DNA of 56,417 nt from Robiginitomaculum sp. (GTDB lineage: Bacteria > Pseudomonadota > Alphaproteobacteria > Caulobacterales > Maricaulaceae), in the NCBI GenBank assembly GCA_030949705.1, contig JAUZSF010000009.1, positions 1 through 56,417 of the forward strand, in the 5' to 3' direction. Positions 10,036 through 18,795 of the stretch are shown here, piece by piece. The position numbers and the translations under genes were made by a program. A model generated the notes under the pieces. The model did no database searches. It had not been told where the DNA came from and saw only the letters and a list, made by a program, of their open reading frames with translations. Within the stretch, counting starts at the first letter, position 1, and every line of letters starts with the position of its first letter.

Positions 10036-12747
10036 CTATTTTTTCTTCTTTTTCCGCGCCTTCTTTCTGGCGCGCTGCAACGCGGCCTGCGCTGCGGCCA
10101 AGCGGGCAATCGGCACCCGATAGGGAGAACAGGAGACGTAATCCAGGCCGGTTTTTTCGCAAAAGCCGATCGAGGCCGGATCGCCGCCATGTTCGCCGCA
10201 TATGCCCAGCTTGATATCCGGGCGCTCGGCGCGTCCCCGCGCCACGCCCATGCGAATGAGATCACCAACGCCATCCTGATCCAATGAAATAAACGGATCC
10301 TGCGCCAGCATGCCCTTGGCCAGATAGGTATTCAGGAAAGACGAGGCATCATCGCGCGATAACCCAAAGGTGGTTTGGGTCAGATCATTGGTGCCAAAGG
10401 AGAAAAATTCGGCATATTGGGCCAGCTCATCGGCGCGAAGCGCGGCGCGCGGCAATTCGATCATCGCCCCATAGGCGTATTCAATCGGCGCCCCGGCCTC
10501 TTTGCCAACCGCTTCGGCCACCTCGGCCACGCGGGTCTTCAAAAACTCTAACTCTTCGCCCGTGGCGGCCAGCGGGATCATCACCTCGACCTGCGGGGCA
10601 GTGCCGCTTTTTTCGCGGACAATGGCCGCGGCCTCAAAAATGGCCCGGGCCTGCATTTCGTATATTTCGGGATACGTCACCCCCAGACGACACCCCCGAT
10701 GGCCCAGCATGGGATTGCTTTCGGCCAATTCGCGCGCCCGCGCCATCAGCGCATCAACGCTGATCCCGGTGGCCTTGGCCACCGCCTCTACATCATCGGC
10801 ATTATGGGGCAGAAATTCATGTAAAGGCGGGTCCAGTAGACGGATGGTGACCGGCAGGCCCGCCATCAGCGTGAAAATCTGCACAAAATCATCACGCTGC
10901 ATGGGCAGGATTTTATCCAGCGCCCCCACCCGGTCTTCGCGGGTGGTGGCCAAAATCATTTCGCGCACGGCGGCAATGCGTTCCTCGTCAAAGAACATAT
11001 GCTCGGTCCGGCACAGGCCAATGCCCTCGGCCCCGAACCTCAACGCCGTTTTTACATCCGCGGGTGTATCCGCATTGGTGCGCACTTTCATGCGCCTTGC
11101 CGCATCGGCCCAGCCCATCAGCACAGAAAAATCGCCGCTCATTTGCGGCTGGATCATCCGGCCTGCGCCCTTGAACACGGCTCCTTTGGCCCCATCAATG
11201 GTGATAATATCGCCCTTGTTTACGGTGATGCCGTGGGCGGAAAAACGCCCGGCCTTGTGGTCAATGCGAATGGCCCCAACACCGGAAACGCAAGGGCGCC
11301 CCATGCCGCGCGCCACCACGGCGGCGTGGCTGGTCATGCCGCCCCGCGCCGTCACAATGCCCTTGGCTGCATGCATGCCGTGAATATCTTCTGGCGAGGT
11401 TTCGGTGCGCACTAAAATCACATCAATACCGTTCTTGGCCATGGCTTCAGCCTCGTCGGCATCAAACACCACCTGACCGATCGCCGCGCCGGGACTGGCC
11501 GGCAGGCCCGTGGCAATAATCGGGCAATCACTGCCTTCATCCAGGGCCGGGTGCAGCAATTGATCCAGCGCCGCCGGGTCAACGCGCAACACCGCTTCAT
11601 CCCGCGAAATGGTGCCCTCATTCGCCATTTCCACGGCAATGCGCAAAGACGCCATGGCCGTGCGCTTGCCAGCACGGGTTTGCAACATCCACAACCGCCC
11701 TTCCTCGACGGTAAATTCAATGTCCTGCATGTCCCGATAATGGTCTTCCAGCTTCTGAAACACGGTGGCCAGCTCGGCATAAATATCGGGCATGGCCTCT
11801 TCCAGACTGGGTTCGGTTTCGCCCATGTCTTCGCGGGCCTGCTTGGTCAGCACCTGAGGCGTGCGAATGCCTGCCACCACATCTTCGCCCTGGGCATTGA
11901 TCAAAAACTCGCCGTAAATGCTTTTCTGGCCCGTCGAGGGATCGCGGGTAAAGGCCACGCCGGTGGCCGATGTATCGCCCATATTGCCAAATACCATGGC
12001 CTGTACATTGACCGCCGTGCCCCAGCTTTGCGGAATATCGTGCAATTGCCGATAGGTGATGGCGCGATTATTCATCCACGAGCCAAACACCGCGCCGATG
12101 GCGCCCCAGAGCTGGTCTTTGGGATCATCGGGAAACGGTTTTTCCAAATCCTCTTCCACTTGGCGCAGATAACGCCCGGCAATGACCTCCCAATCCTTGG
12201 CGTTCAGGTCTGTATCCACCTCATAGCCCTGATCGTCCTTATAATCGTCCAGCAATTCCTCGAACACATCATGGTCCAGCCCCAGCACCACATTGGAATA
12301 CATCTGGATGAAGCGGCGATAGCTGTCCCAGGCAAACCGGGCATCGCCAGAGCGGGCGGCCAAACCGGCCACCGTATCGGCATTCAGGCCCAGATTTAAA
12401 ACCGTATCCATCATGCCCGGCATGGACGCCCGCCCGCCAGAGCGCACCGAAACCAGAAGCGGGTTTTTGGGATCACCAAAACGCTTGCCGGTCTTTTCCT
12501 CCAGATCCGCAAGAGCCGCCTCGACCTGTTCTATCAGGCCGTCAGGATAGGCGCGGTCATTTTCATAAAACGCGGTGCAGACCTTGGTGGTAATGGTAAA
12601 GCCCGGCGGCACCGGCAGGCCAAGGGCGCACATTTCGGCCAGATTAGCCCCCTTGCCACCCAGCAGGTTTTTCATCCCCGCATTGCCCTCGGCGGACCCG
12701 CCGCCAAAGGCATAAACCCATTTCTTTTTGCTGGCCTTGTCGCTCAT
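10036..12747 (-). CDS. ppdK: Pyruvate, phosphate dikinase
   Basis: Interconverts pyruvate + ATP + Pi and phosphoenolpyruvate + AMP + PPi. The 903-residue product starts at 12747 (MSDKASKKKWVYAFGGG) after an AAGGA ribosome binding site; an upstream ATG at 12786 lies inside a palindromic repeat and is rejected. Domains in order: ATP-grasp (LLGGKGANLAEM, RSGGRASMPGMMDTVLNLG), the phosphohistidine swivel domain with GGMTSHAAVVARGMG (His near residue 474), and the PEP-utilising barrel with GLCRTEHMFF, the catalytic cysteine in YVSCSPYRVPIARLAAAQ, and a lysine-rich C terminus. It lies downstream of glyS in the common alphaproteobacterial order. Confidence 0.96.
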   Translation of the reverse strand: MSDKASKKKWVYAFGGGSAEGNAGMKNLLGGKGANLAEMCALGLPVPPGFTITTKVCTAFYENDRAYPDGLIEQVEAALADLEEKTGKRFGDPKNPLLVSVRSGGRASMPGMMDTVLNLGLNADTVAGLAARSGDARFAWDSYRRFIQMYSNVVLGLDHDVFEELLDDYKDDQGYEVDTDLNAKDWEVIAGRYLRQVEEDLEKPFPDDPKDQLWGAIGAVFGSWMNNRAITYRQLHDIPQSWGTAVNVQAMVFGNMGDTSATGVAFTRDPSTGQKSIYGEFLINAQGEDVVAGIRTPQVLTKQAREDMGETEPSLEEAMPDIYAELATVFQKLEDHYRDMQDIEFTVEEGRLWMLQTRAGKRTAMASLRIAVEMANEGTISRDEAVLRVDPAALDQLLHPALDEGSDCPIIATGLPASPGAAIGQVVFDADEAEAMAKNGIDVILVRTETSPEDIHGMHAAKGIVTARGGMTSHAAVVARGMGRPCVSGVGAIRIDHKAGRFSAHGITVNKGDIITIDGAKGAVFKGAGRMIQPQMSGDFSVLMGWADAARRMKVRTNADTPADVKTALRFGAEGIGLCRTEHMFFDEERIAAVREMILATTREDRVGALDKILPMQRDDFVQIFTLMAGLPVTIRLLDPPLHEFLPHNADDVEAVAKATGISVDALMARARELAESNPMLGHRGCRLGVTYPEIYEMQARAIFEAAAIVREKSGTAPQVEVMIPLAATGEELEFLKTRVAEVAEAVGKEAGAPIEYAYGAMIELPRAALRADELAQYAEFFSFGTNDLTQTTFGLSRDDASSFLNTYLAKGMLAQDPFISLDQDGVGDLIRMGVARGRAERPDIKLGICGEHGGDPASIGFCEKTGLDYVSCSPYRVPIARLAAAQAALQRARKKARKKKKK

Positions 12748-12783
12748 GTTTTTGGTCCTTGCCGGAAAAACGAAAATATTACC

Positions 12784-12949
12784 CATCCTTCGACAGGCTC
12801 AGGATGAGGGTTGATCTTGTCCCCTTATCAACTCATTTGTCATTACCCGATTTATTCGGGTAATCCAGTCAAGAAGCCATACCGCTCTGGATTACCGGGA
12901 CAAGCCCGGTAATGACAACACCCCCTCATCCTGAGCCTGTCGAAGGATG
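12784..12949. repeat. Nested palindromic repeat upstream of ppdK
   Basis: A composite inverted-repeat element. The outer arms (12784-12810 and 12923-12949) are perfect 27-base inverted copies containing TTCGACAGGCTCAGGATGAG. The inner arms (12839-12868 and 12887-12916) are imperfect inverted copies of a unit of type CTGGATTACCGGG...CGGTAATGAC, and each is itself a small palindrome. The whole can fold into one long cruciform. The sequence types belong to dispersed palindromic repeats widespread in alphaproteobacteria. It sits between glyS and ppdK on the template of both. Related sequence lies inside glyS (14069-14157) and after phoB (about 44750-44815). Confidence 0.85.
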
Positions 12950-12964
12950 ATAACCACCACACTA

Positions 12965-15418
12965 TCACCCTGCGATTTTATCAAAGTCGGCCACCTGACG
13001 TAGGCTTTGGCGGAACATGGCCAGAAGCGCCAGACGATTAGCGCGCAAAGCCGGATCATCCGCATTCACCGTCACCTCATCAAAGAAAGCATCAATAACG
13101 GGGCGCAACGGTGCCAAGGCCACCATGGCCGCCGTATAGTCTTCACTCTTAAGCGCCGCCGCCGCTTTTTCCTGTGCTTTGCTCAAGGCCGCAAAAAGCG
13201 CTATTTCTTCGTCTTGGGTGAAAAGAGAGGGATCAGGCTCACCGACGGTAGCCTTATTATCCCTTTTTTCTTCGATTTTAATTATGTTAAATGCTCGTTT
13301 TGTCCCAACTGATAATTGTTCGCCATCTGAGGTGTTGATGAAAGCTCCAAGCGCTTTCACTTTATTCCTAACAGCCAGAAAGTCATTTTCTACTTTGCCA
13401 TCAATTCCTGGTGCCAGCACTGCATCAATGAGATCATGACGAGCGCCTTGTTCTCGGAGATAAACTTTTAAACGTTCATGGAAAAAAGGAAGGAGGCTCT
13501 TTACGACCACTTTGGCACCAATAAATTCCCCTTTTGAAAACCTTTCTTCATCTCCCTCGCACTTAATTTGCTCGCATGTATTAGGGGCAACTAACAATGC
13601 ACCATCCATATGCATTTCGCTTACAAGTGAATCTAGATCCCAATATCCTTCATCAACTACCGTGTTAGAAGAAATCAATAATATAAGGTCAACCCTATTT
13701 CCATCTTCATCATCAACGTCATTTTCATTTATCCAACCAAGAACACCCTTCTTTGCAAGGCTCTCCGTTAGCAGTTTATGAACATTTAATATTAGTTCAT
13801 GCAGATCAAACCTAACCCCATTCCCCAGCACCAGCCGGATCACACCCAAGGCGGCACGCCTTAGCGCATAAGGATCTTTGGACCCGGTGGGTTTTTCGTC
13901 AATCGCCCAAAAACCGACCAGGGTATCCAGCTTGTCGGCCAGTGCCACGGCCACGCTGACCGGATCGGTGGGCACGCTATCGGATGGGCCCTGGGGTTTG
14001 TAATGATCGCGGATGGCATCGGCGATCTGGATAAGATCAGCCTCTGGCAGGTCAGAAAGTCCCCTCTCCTTCGAGACGATTGCCCCCTTATCCTGAGGTG
14101 TCCCGGCGGAGCCGGGCCTCGAAGGTGGCAATCCCTCAGGATGAGGGGATGTTGTATCGTTCTGCTTACCTTCAGCCAAAGCGTAATAGCGGCCCATCAC
14201 CCCCTGTAAGCTCGTGAATTCAACCACCATTTCGGAGGTCAGGTCCGCCTTGGCGAGCTTGGCGGCGCGTTCCGCCAGATCAGGATTTGCGCCAACCACA
14301 GGGGCCAGTTCGCGCGCCAAAGCCGCAACCCGTTCCATCTTGTCGTAAACGCTGCCAAGTTTTTGGTGAAACACCACATCGCTCAATTTCTCTGTGCGGT
14401 CTTCCAGCGGCGTTTTTAAATCCGTATCCCAGAAATACCGCGCATCGGCGAGACGGGCGCTAAGCACCCGGGCATTGCCTTGCGCAATGGCTTTGCCACC
14501 ATCAGGGGCATCCAGATTGGCAATCACAATAAAATGCGGGGCGACCTTGCCAGTCTTTGGATCACGCACGGTGAAATATTTTTGGTGCTTGGCCATGGAA
14601 AGCTGGATCACTTCGGCAGGCAGGCTCAAAAAGTCCGCGTCCATCGTGCCAAGCAAAGCCACAGGCCATTCGGCAAGGCCGGTCACTTCATCCAACAGCG
14701 CCGCATCTTCGGCCAGTTCCAAATTGTTCGCGGTGCACAGTGCCGCAATCTGATCGCTAATCATCGCCTTACGATCCGCAGCGTCCAGAACCACTTTGCC
14801 CTTCTCGGCCAGGGTTTTTTGATAATCGGCGAACCCGGAGACGGTGAACGGCCCCGGCCCCATAATGCGATGGCCATAAATTTTATCAGATGTGCGAATA
14901 CCCGCCACTTCGAAATCCACACGCTGGCCATCCAGCTGGCACAAAATGCCATGCAAAGGCCGCACCCAGCGAAAATCGCTGCGGCCCCATTTCATCGATT
15001 TGGGCCAGGGAAATTCGCGCATCAGTTTGGGGACGATTTGCGCCACGGCCTCATCGGCGGCAAGGCCGGGCCTTTCGATAATGGCGACGTAAAAACTGCC
15101 CTTTTTGGCCTCTTGCACTTCGCACTGATCAATGCTTTGCAGGCCTGCACCGCGCAAAAACCCGGCTAAGGCCTGTTCTGGGGCCCCAACGCGGGGGCCT
15201 TTGCGCTCTTCACGCACATCAGGGGCCTTATTGGGCAGATCATCAATCACGGCGGTCAGGCGGCGTGGCCCGGCAAAGCTGCGCACCGCGCCAAACACAA
15301 AGCCAAGCTCTTTTAGGCCATCACCCAACAGGCGCGCCAGATCGGCCGCTGCGCGCGTTTGCATGCGGGCGGGAATTTCCTCGCAGAAAATCTCCAGAAG
15401 AAGCTCGGAAGTCCTCAT
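12965..15418 (-). CDS. glyS: Glycyl-tRNA synthetase beta subunit, with two inserted segments
   Basis: Beta chain of the alpha2beta2 bacterial glycyl-tRNA synthetase; needed for tRNA binding and charging. The 817-residue protein begins [20 protein letters not shown] and shows the usual core (WPKSMKWGRSDFRWVRPLHG, VIQLSMAKHQKYFTV, DARYFWDTDLKTPLEDR, IRDHYKPQGPSD) and C-terminal anticodon-binding region (FFHERLKVYLREQGARHDLIDAV). It is longer than usual. One insert of about 35 residues (near 420-455) is encoded by a palindromic repeat. A second insert of roughly 100 residues (near 540-640, DNA 13500-13800) is AT-rich and acidic. Both keep the frame. The start overlaps the cupin gene stop by 4 bp. 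Confidence 0.95.
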   Translation of the reverse strand: MRTSELLLEIFCEEIPARMQTRAAADLARLLGDGLKELGFVFGAVRSFAGPRRLTAVIDDLPNKAPDVREERKGPRVGAPEQALAGFLRGAGLQSIDQCEVQEAKKGSFYVAIIERPGLAADEAVAQIVPKLMREFPWPKSMKWGRSDFRWVRPLHGILCQLDGQRVDFEVAGIRTSDKIYGHRIMGPGPFTVSGFADYQKTLAEKGKVVLDAADRKAMISDQIAALCTANNLELAEDAALLDEVTGLAEWPVALLGTMDADFLSLPAEVIQLSMAKHQKYFTVRDPKTGKVAPHFIVIANLDAPDGGKAIAQGNARVLSARLADARYFWDTDLKTPLEDRTEKLSDVVFHQKLGSVYDKMERVAALARELAPVVGANPDLAERAAKLAKADLTSEMVVEFTSLQGVMGRYYALAEGKQNDTTSPHPEGLPPSRPGSAGTPQDKGAIVSKERGLSDLPEADLIQIADAIRDHYKPQGPSDSVPTDPVSVAVALADKLDTLVGFWAIDEKPTGSKDPYALRRAALGVIRLVLGNGVRFDLHELILNVHKLLTESLAKKGVLGWINENDVDDEDGNRVDLILLISSNTVVDEGYWDLDSLVSEMHMDGALLVAPNTCEQIKCEGDEERFSKGEFIGAKVVVKSLLPFFHERLKVYLREQGARHDLIDAVLAPGIDGKVENDFLAVRNKVKALGAFINTSDGEQLSVGTKRAFNIIKIEEKRDNKATVGEPDPSLFTQDEEIALFAALSKAQEKAAAALKSEDYTAAMVALAPLRPVIDAFFDEVTVNADDPALRANRLALLAMFRQSLRQVADFDKIAG
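14069..14157. repeat. Palindromic repeat inserted in frame within glyS
   Basis: Inside the coding sequence, CCCCTTATCCTGAGG (14085-14099) pairs with CCTCAGGATGAGGGG further right (near 14134-14148). Nested within are CCCGGCGGAGCCGGG and a CCTTCGAG/CTCGAAGG pair with GATTGCC/GGCAATC. The element therefore shares the CTCAGGATGAG core with the repeat beside ppdK. Translated, it yields the Pro/Ser/Gly-rich stretch HPEGLPPSRPGSAGTPQ absent from ordinary GlyS proteins, and the flanking conserved motifs (YYALAEG and IADAIRDHYKP) remain in frame. This resembles the in-gene palindromic elements described in Rickettsia. Confidence 0.8.
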
Positions 15419-15783
15419 ACCAGTCGCTCCGCCGCTTTGGTGCGCGCATTTACAGGCCCGTCGCCCGTATTGACCACGCTGGCCTTTTCGATCAGCAACA
15501 CCTTAACCTCGCCCTTATCGGCGATGGGGCGGTGCAGGGTCCCTTTGGGAATAACGATCAGTTCGCCGGGGGCAAGCGCTTCGGTGCGATCACGAAATTC
15601 CATACGCAATTGACCATCCAGAATGTAAAACATCTCGTCTGCATCCCCATGGGCATGCCAGGGAAAATCGCCATCAAGCCGGGTCAGCTTGATGTGGTAA
15701 TCATCAAGGTCAGCTATGATCTTTGGTGACCAGGTTTCGGAAAAGCGCGAAAATTGCGCCTCCAGATTGACTTTGAGGCTCAT
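15415..15783 (-). CDS. Cupin domain protein in the glyQ-glyS operon
   Basis: A 122-residue single-domain cupin. The metal site is visible in the first cupin motif, [16 protein letters not shown] (His, His, Glu), followed by a second motif [19 protein letters not shown] with the fourth-ligand His. It is tightly embedded between glyQ and glyS, with 4-bp overlaps on both sides, so it must be co-translated with the synthetase subunits. Small cupins of this type (some annotated as mannose-6-phosphate isomerase-like) have no established function; the position suggests but does not prove a link to glycine or tRNA metabolism. Confidence 0.85.
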   Translation of the reverse strand: MSLKVNLEAQFSRFSETWSPKIIADLDDYHIKLTRLDGDFPWHAHGDADEMFYILDGQLRMEFRDRTEALAPGELIVIPKGTLHRPIADKGEVKVLLIEKASVVNTGDGPVNARTKAAERLV

Positions 15784-16658
15784 AGGCTCGCCTCTTCAAT
15801 GGCGACCCAGGCCTTGGCGCATCCTTTGGTCAGATCGCGCACCCGGGCAATATAGGTGGCCCGGTCGGTGGCCGAAACAACGCCCCGCGCATCCAGCATA
15901 TTAAAGGCATGGCTGGCTTTCAGGGCAAAATCATAGGCCGGCAGGGGCAAATTGCGTTCCAGCAGGGCGGCGCATTGCGCCTCGGCATCTTCAAACCAGC
16001 GTTTGAACATGTCGGTATTGGCCACTTCGAAATTATATTCAGAGAACTCGCGCTCGTTTTCCTGAAACACATCACCGTATTTCAGGCCCGCGCCGTTGAA
16101 ATCCAGATCATAAATGCTGTCCACGCCCTGCACATAAGTGGCCAGACGCTCCAGCCCATAGGTCAGCTCGCCGGAAACCGGGGAAACATCCAGCCCGCCG
16201 ACTTGCTGAAAATAGGTAAACTGGCTGACTTCCATGCCATCGCACCAGACCTCCCAGCCCAGCCCCCAGGCCCCCACGGTTGGGTTTTCCCAGTCATCCT
16301 CGACAAAGCGCACATCATGCAGCTTCATGTCGATACCAATGGCGGCGAGGCTTTTCAGATACAAATCCTGAATGTCGTCCGGATTGGGCTTCAGGATCAC
16401 CTGAAACTGGTAATAATGCTGCAAACGGTTGGGGTTTTCCCCATAGCGGCCATCGGCCGGGCGGCGCGAGGGCTGTACATAGGCGGCGCGCCAGTCCTTT
16501 GGCCCCAGGGCGCGTAAAGACGTTGCCGGGTGCAAAGTGCCTGCCCCCACTTCCAGATCATAGGGTTGCAGGATCGCGCATCCCTGCTCTGCCCAGAACG
16601 ATTGCAGGGTAAGGATCAGATCCTGAAAGCTAAGCGGTTTTTTGTCTCTTTTGGCCAT
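15780..16658 (-). CDS. glyQ: Glycyl-tRNA synthetase alpha subunit
   Basis: Catalytic alpha chain of the bacterial heterotetrameric glycyl-tRNA synthetase, which forms glycyl-adenylate. The 292-residue product is nearly all conserved core: [72 protein letters not shown], and [20 protein letters not shown] start at the ATG at 16658 ([14 protein letters not shown]) rather than the ATG at 16694, because homologues begin there. First gene of the glyQ-cupin-glyS unit. Confidence 0.96.
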   Translation of the reverse strand: MAKRDKKPLSFQDLILTLQSFWAEQGCAILQPYDLEVGAGTLHPATSLRALGPKDWRAAYVQPSRRPADGRYGENPNRLQHYYQFQVILKPNPDDIQDLYLKSLAAIGIDMKLHDVRFVEDDWENPTVGAWGLGWEVWCDGMEVSQFTYFQQVGGLDVSPVSGELTYGLERLATYVQGVDSIYDLDFNGAGLKYGDVFQENEREFSEYNFEVANTDMFKRWFEDAEAQCAALLERNLPLPAYDFALKASHAFNMLDARGVVSATDRATYIARVRDLTKGCAKAWVAIEEASL

Positions 16659-16698
16659 GGCGATTGACCTAGCCAGACCAACCCCAAAGCGCAAGCGC

Positions 16699-17442
16699 TT
16701 ATCTGTCTTTAGGGCCCAGATTAATCTGTGATTGCCCCTTCATGATGGCCTCTGCCATCGGGGTAAAGGTGCGTCCTGTCTCGTGAACAACCAAAGGCGA
16801 CAGGATCACCAGCGGGGTTTTGACATTTCTTCGGGCCCGTATGATGATCCGGTGCGCCGCCTCACCAGCCCGTGGCACAATCGGTAAAATGCGAATGTCA
16901 CCGGCCCGGCCATAAAAGCCCGCCAGACAGTCGTTCAACCGCTCGGCCCGCTGGATCAGTGTGATATACCCCTTGGCCCGGGTCAGGCGCAGGGCCGTGT
17001 CGATCCAGTCCCGCAACGTCAGACCATTATTGACAAAGGCACTGTCTTTACCGGTTTTGGGGCGACGAATGGCCGACGGGTCGTCAAAATAGGGCGGGTT
17101 CAAAAATACCTGATCAAAGCTGTCCGGGCGCAATTGAGAGGGCGGATTGGCCACACTGCCCTGCACCACTTCAACACGGTCCTGCATGGCGTTTTTGACA
17201 ACATTGTCCCGCGCGAGGGCAAAAGCCCCCTGGTGTTTTTCCAGCCCAATGAAGTGAGCCTGAGGGTTTTGATGGGCCGCACACAAGAGGGCCGTACCCG
17301 CCCCGCAGCCCAGTTCCAGCGCCTTGGCACCGGATTTCAGACGCACCACCGCGGCCAGCAAAACCGCGTCCAGCCCCGCACGATAGCCCTCGGCCTGGCG
17401 CACCATCACCTGTCCGTCCAGAAACGTAATTTTTTCAGTCAT
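16699..17442 (-). CDS. TrmN6-like tRNA1(Val) adenine-N6 methyltransferase
   Basis: A 247-residue SAM-dependent methyltransferase: motif [17 protein letters not shown], the acidic loop in [12 protein letters not shown], and the N6-adenine/amino-methyltransferase motif NPPY in [12 protein letters not shown]. This is the YfiC/TrmN6 family, which methylates A37 of tRNA1(Val) in E. coli; other members modify glutamine or 16S rRNA, so the exact substrate is inferred. Start chosen at 17442 ([21 protein letters not shown]), which overlaps the end of the upstream DUF2007 gene by 8 bp. The next gene downstream on the strand is glyQ. Confidence 0.8.
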   Translation of the reverse strand: MTEKITFLDGQVMVRQAEGYRAGLDAVLLAAVVRLKSGAKALELGCGAGTALLCAAHQNPQAHFIGLEKHQGAFALARDNVVKNAMQDRVEVVQGSVANPPSQLRPDSFDQVFLNPPYFDDPSAIRRPKTGKDSAFVNNGLTLRDWIDTALRLTRAKGYITLIQRAERLNDCLAGFYGRAGDIRILPIVPRAGEAAHRIIIRARRNVKTPLVILSPLVVHETGRTFTPMAEAIMKGQSQINLGPKDR

Positions 17443-17659
17443 GGTCGGCTTCGTACTCTTTTTTGATGGCCATGACGGTTTCGCGCGCTTCGACTTCTTC
17501 CTCGTCCAGCACCATAAGGCGGCGTTGTATCGCAATCACAGACCCATCCAACACACTGGAATGATTGTCAAAAATTACGGGATGCAAGCCTGCATCCCGT
17601 AATACCATTTCCGCGTAAGACAGAAACACCACATCATTCGTGCGTATAATCTCTTTCAT
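17435..17659 (-). CDS. DUF2007 family small protein
   Basis: A 74-residue protein starting MKEIIRTNDVVFLSYAEMVL. The pattern of an N-terminal 'switching between domains' strand, the AEMVLRDAGLHPVIFDNH helix-strand and the RRLMVLDEEEVEARE end matches DUF2007, sometimes called putative signal-transducing protein; its function is not known. It overlaps the methyltransferase start and the pair is conserved next to each other in many alphaproteobacteria. Divergent from the polyprenyl synthase gene. Confidence 0.75.
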   Translation of the reverse strand: MKEIIRTNDVVFLSYAEMVLRDAGLHPVIFDNHSSVLDGSVIAIQRRLMVLDEEEVEARETVMAIKKEYEADHD

Positions 17660-17774
17660 TATGGCTCCCGGGATTGTGTGCTGTTGAGCGTTTACAGAAA
17701 CACAACTCCCCTTGCCGCGCAATCGGCCACTCTCTATCCTTCACTTGGGATGAACCTGTTCAGGGGGCCTTTTG

Positions 17775-18794
17775 GTGCTGACATCAACTACCACAAAGCC
17801 TGAGCCCATGGCGGGCGCGAATGCGATGACTCGTCTCGAAGCCGCATTTTCAGACGAGATGGCGCAGGTCAATGCGTTGATCATCGAGCGTATGCAAAGC
17901 CCGGTGGGCATGATCCCTGATCTTGCGGCCCATCTGGTCAGTGCCGGGGGAAAACGCCTGCGTCCGCTGATCACGCTGGCGAGCGCCGATCTGGCCGGGT
18001 ATCAGGGGGACGCCCATTTCAAGCTGGCCGCGACGGTGGAATTTATCCATTCGGCGACTTTATTGCACGATGACATTGTTGATGGTTCGCCCATGCGCCG
18101 GGGCAAGCCGGCGGCCAACACGGTGTGGGGGAATGCCGCTTCGGTGCTGGTGGGGGACTTTCTCTTTGCCCGGGCATTTTCGCTGATGGTGGAAACCGGA
18201 CGCTTGCGCGTGCTGGACATTCTGGCCGGAGCCTCGTCCATCATTGCCGAGGGCGAAGTACGCCAACTCGCCGCCATCGCCAATCTGGATATGAGTGAAC
18301 AGGAATACATGCAGATCATAGAGGCCAAAACCGCCGAGCTGTTTGCCTCTGCCGCAAGGGTGTCTGCGGTGATTGCCGATCTGCCCAAAGCGCAGGAAGT
18401 GGCGCTGGACCGTTATGGGCGCGAACTGGGCCTGGCCTTTCAGCTGGTGGATGATGCCCTGGACTATGCCGGCAATGCCAAAAAACTGGGCAAGGCCGTG
18501 GGGGACGATTTTCGCGAGGGCAAAATCACCATGCCCGTGGCCAAGGCCATGCAAGCTGGCAGTACGAAAGAACAAGAGTTTTGGACCGAAATTTTTAGCA
18601 AACCAGAGCGCACCAAACAGGATATGGACAAAGCCATGGCGCTTATTTCCAGCCATAATGCCGTTCAGTTAACGCTGGATCAGGCTGATGTGCATATCCA
18701 GAATGCCAAAGCAGCACTGCAATGCTTTAAGCCCGGCAACACCCGTACATTGCTCTGTGATGTCTGTGATTTTGTACTCGAGCGATCATTTTAG
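17775..18794 (+). CDS. Polyprenyl diphosphate synthase (octaprenyl-type)
   Basis: Long-chain trans-prenyltransferase that makes the ubiquinone side chain from FPP and IPP. The first Asp-rich motif is LLHDDIVDGSPMRRG, the second LVDDALDYAG; GGKRLRPLI binds IPP. About 339 residues with the GTG at 17775, chosen because AGGGGG (17762-17767) sits at good spacing; a TTG at 17772 and ATGs at 17808 and 17826 are alternatives. Divergent from the DUF2007 gene, as in other alphaproteobacteria. Chain length (C40, C45 or C50) cannot be read from the sequence with confidence, so no symbol is given. Confidence 0.9.
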   Translation: MLTSTTTKPEPMAGANAMTRLEAAFSDEMAQVNALIIERMQSPVGMIPDLAAHLVSAGGKRLRPLITLASADLAGYQGDAHFKLAATVEFIHSATLLHDDIVDGSPMRRGKPAANTVWGNAASVLVGDFLFARAFSLMVETGRLRVLDILAGASSIIAEGEVRQLAAIANLDMSEQEYMQIIEAKTAELFASAARVSAVIADLPKAQEVALDRYGRELGLAFQLVDDALDYAGNAKKLGKAVGDDFREGKITMPVAKAMQAGSTKEQEFWTEIFSKPERTKQDMDKAMALISSHNAVQLTLDQADVHIQNAKAALQCFKPGNTRTLLCDVCDFVLERSF

Positions 18795-18795
18795 A

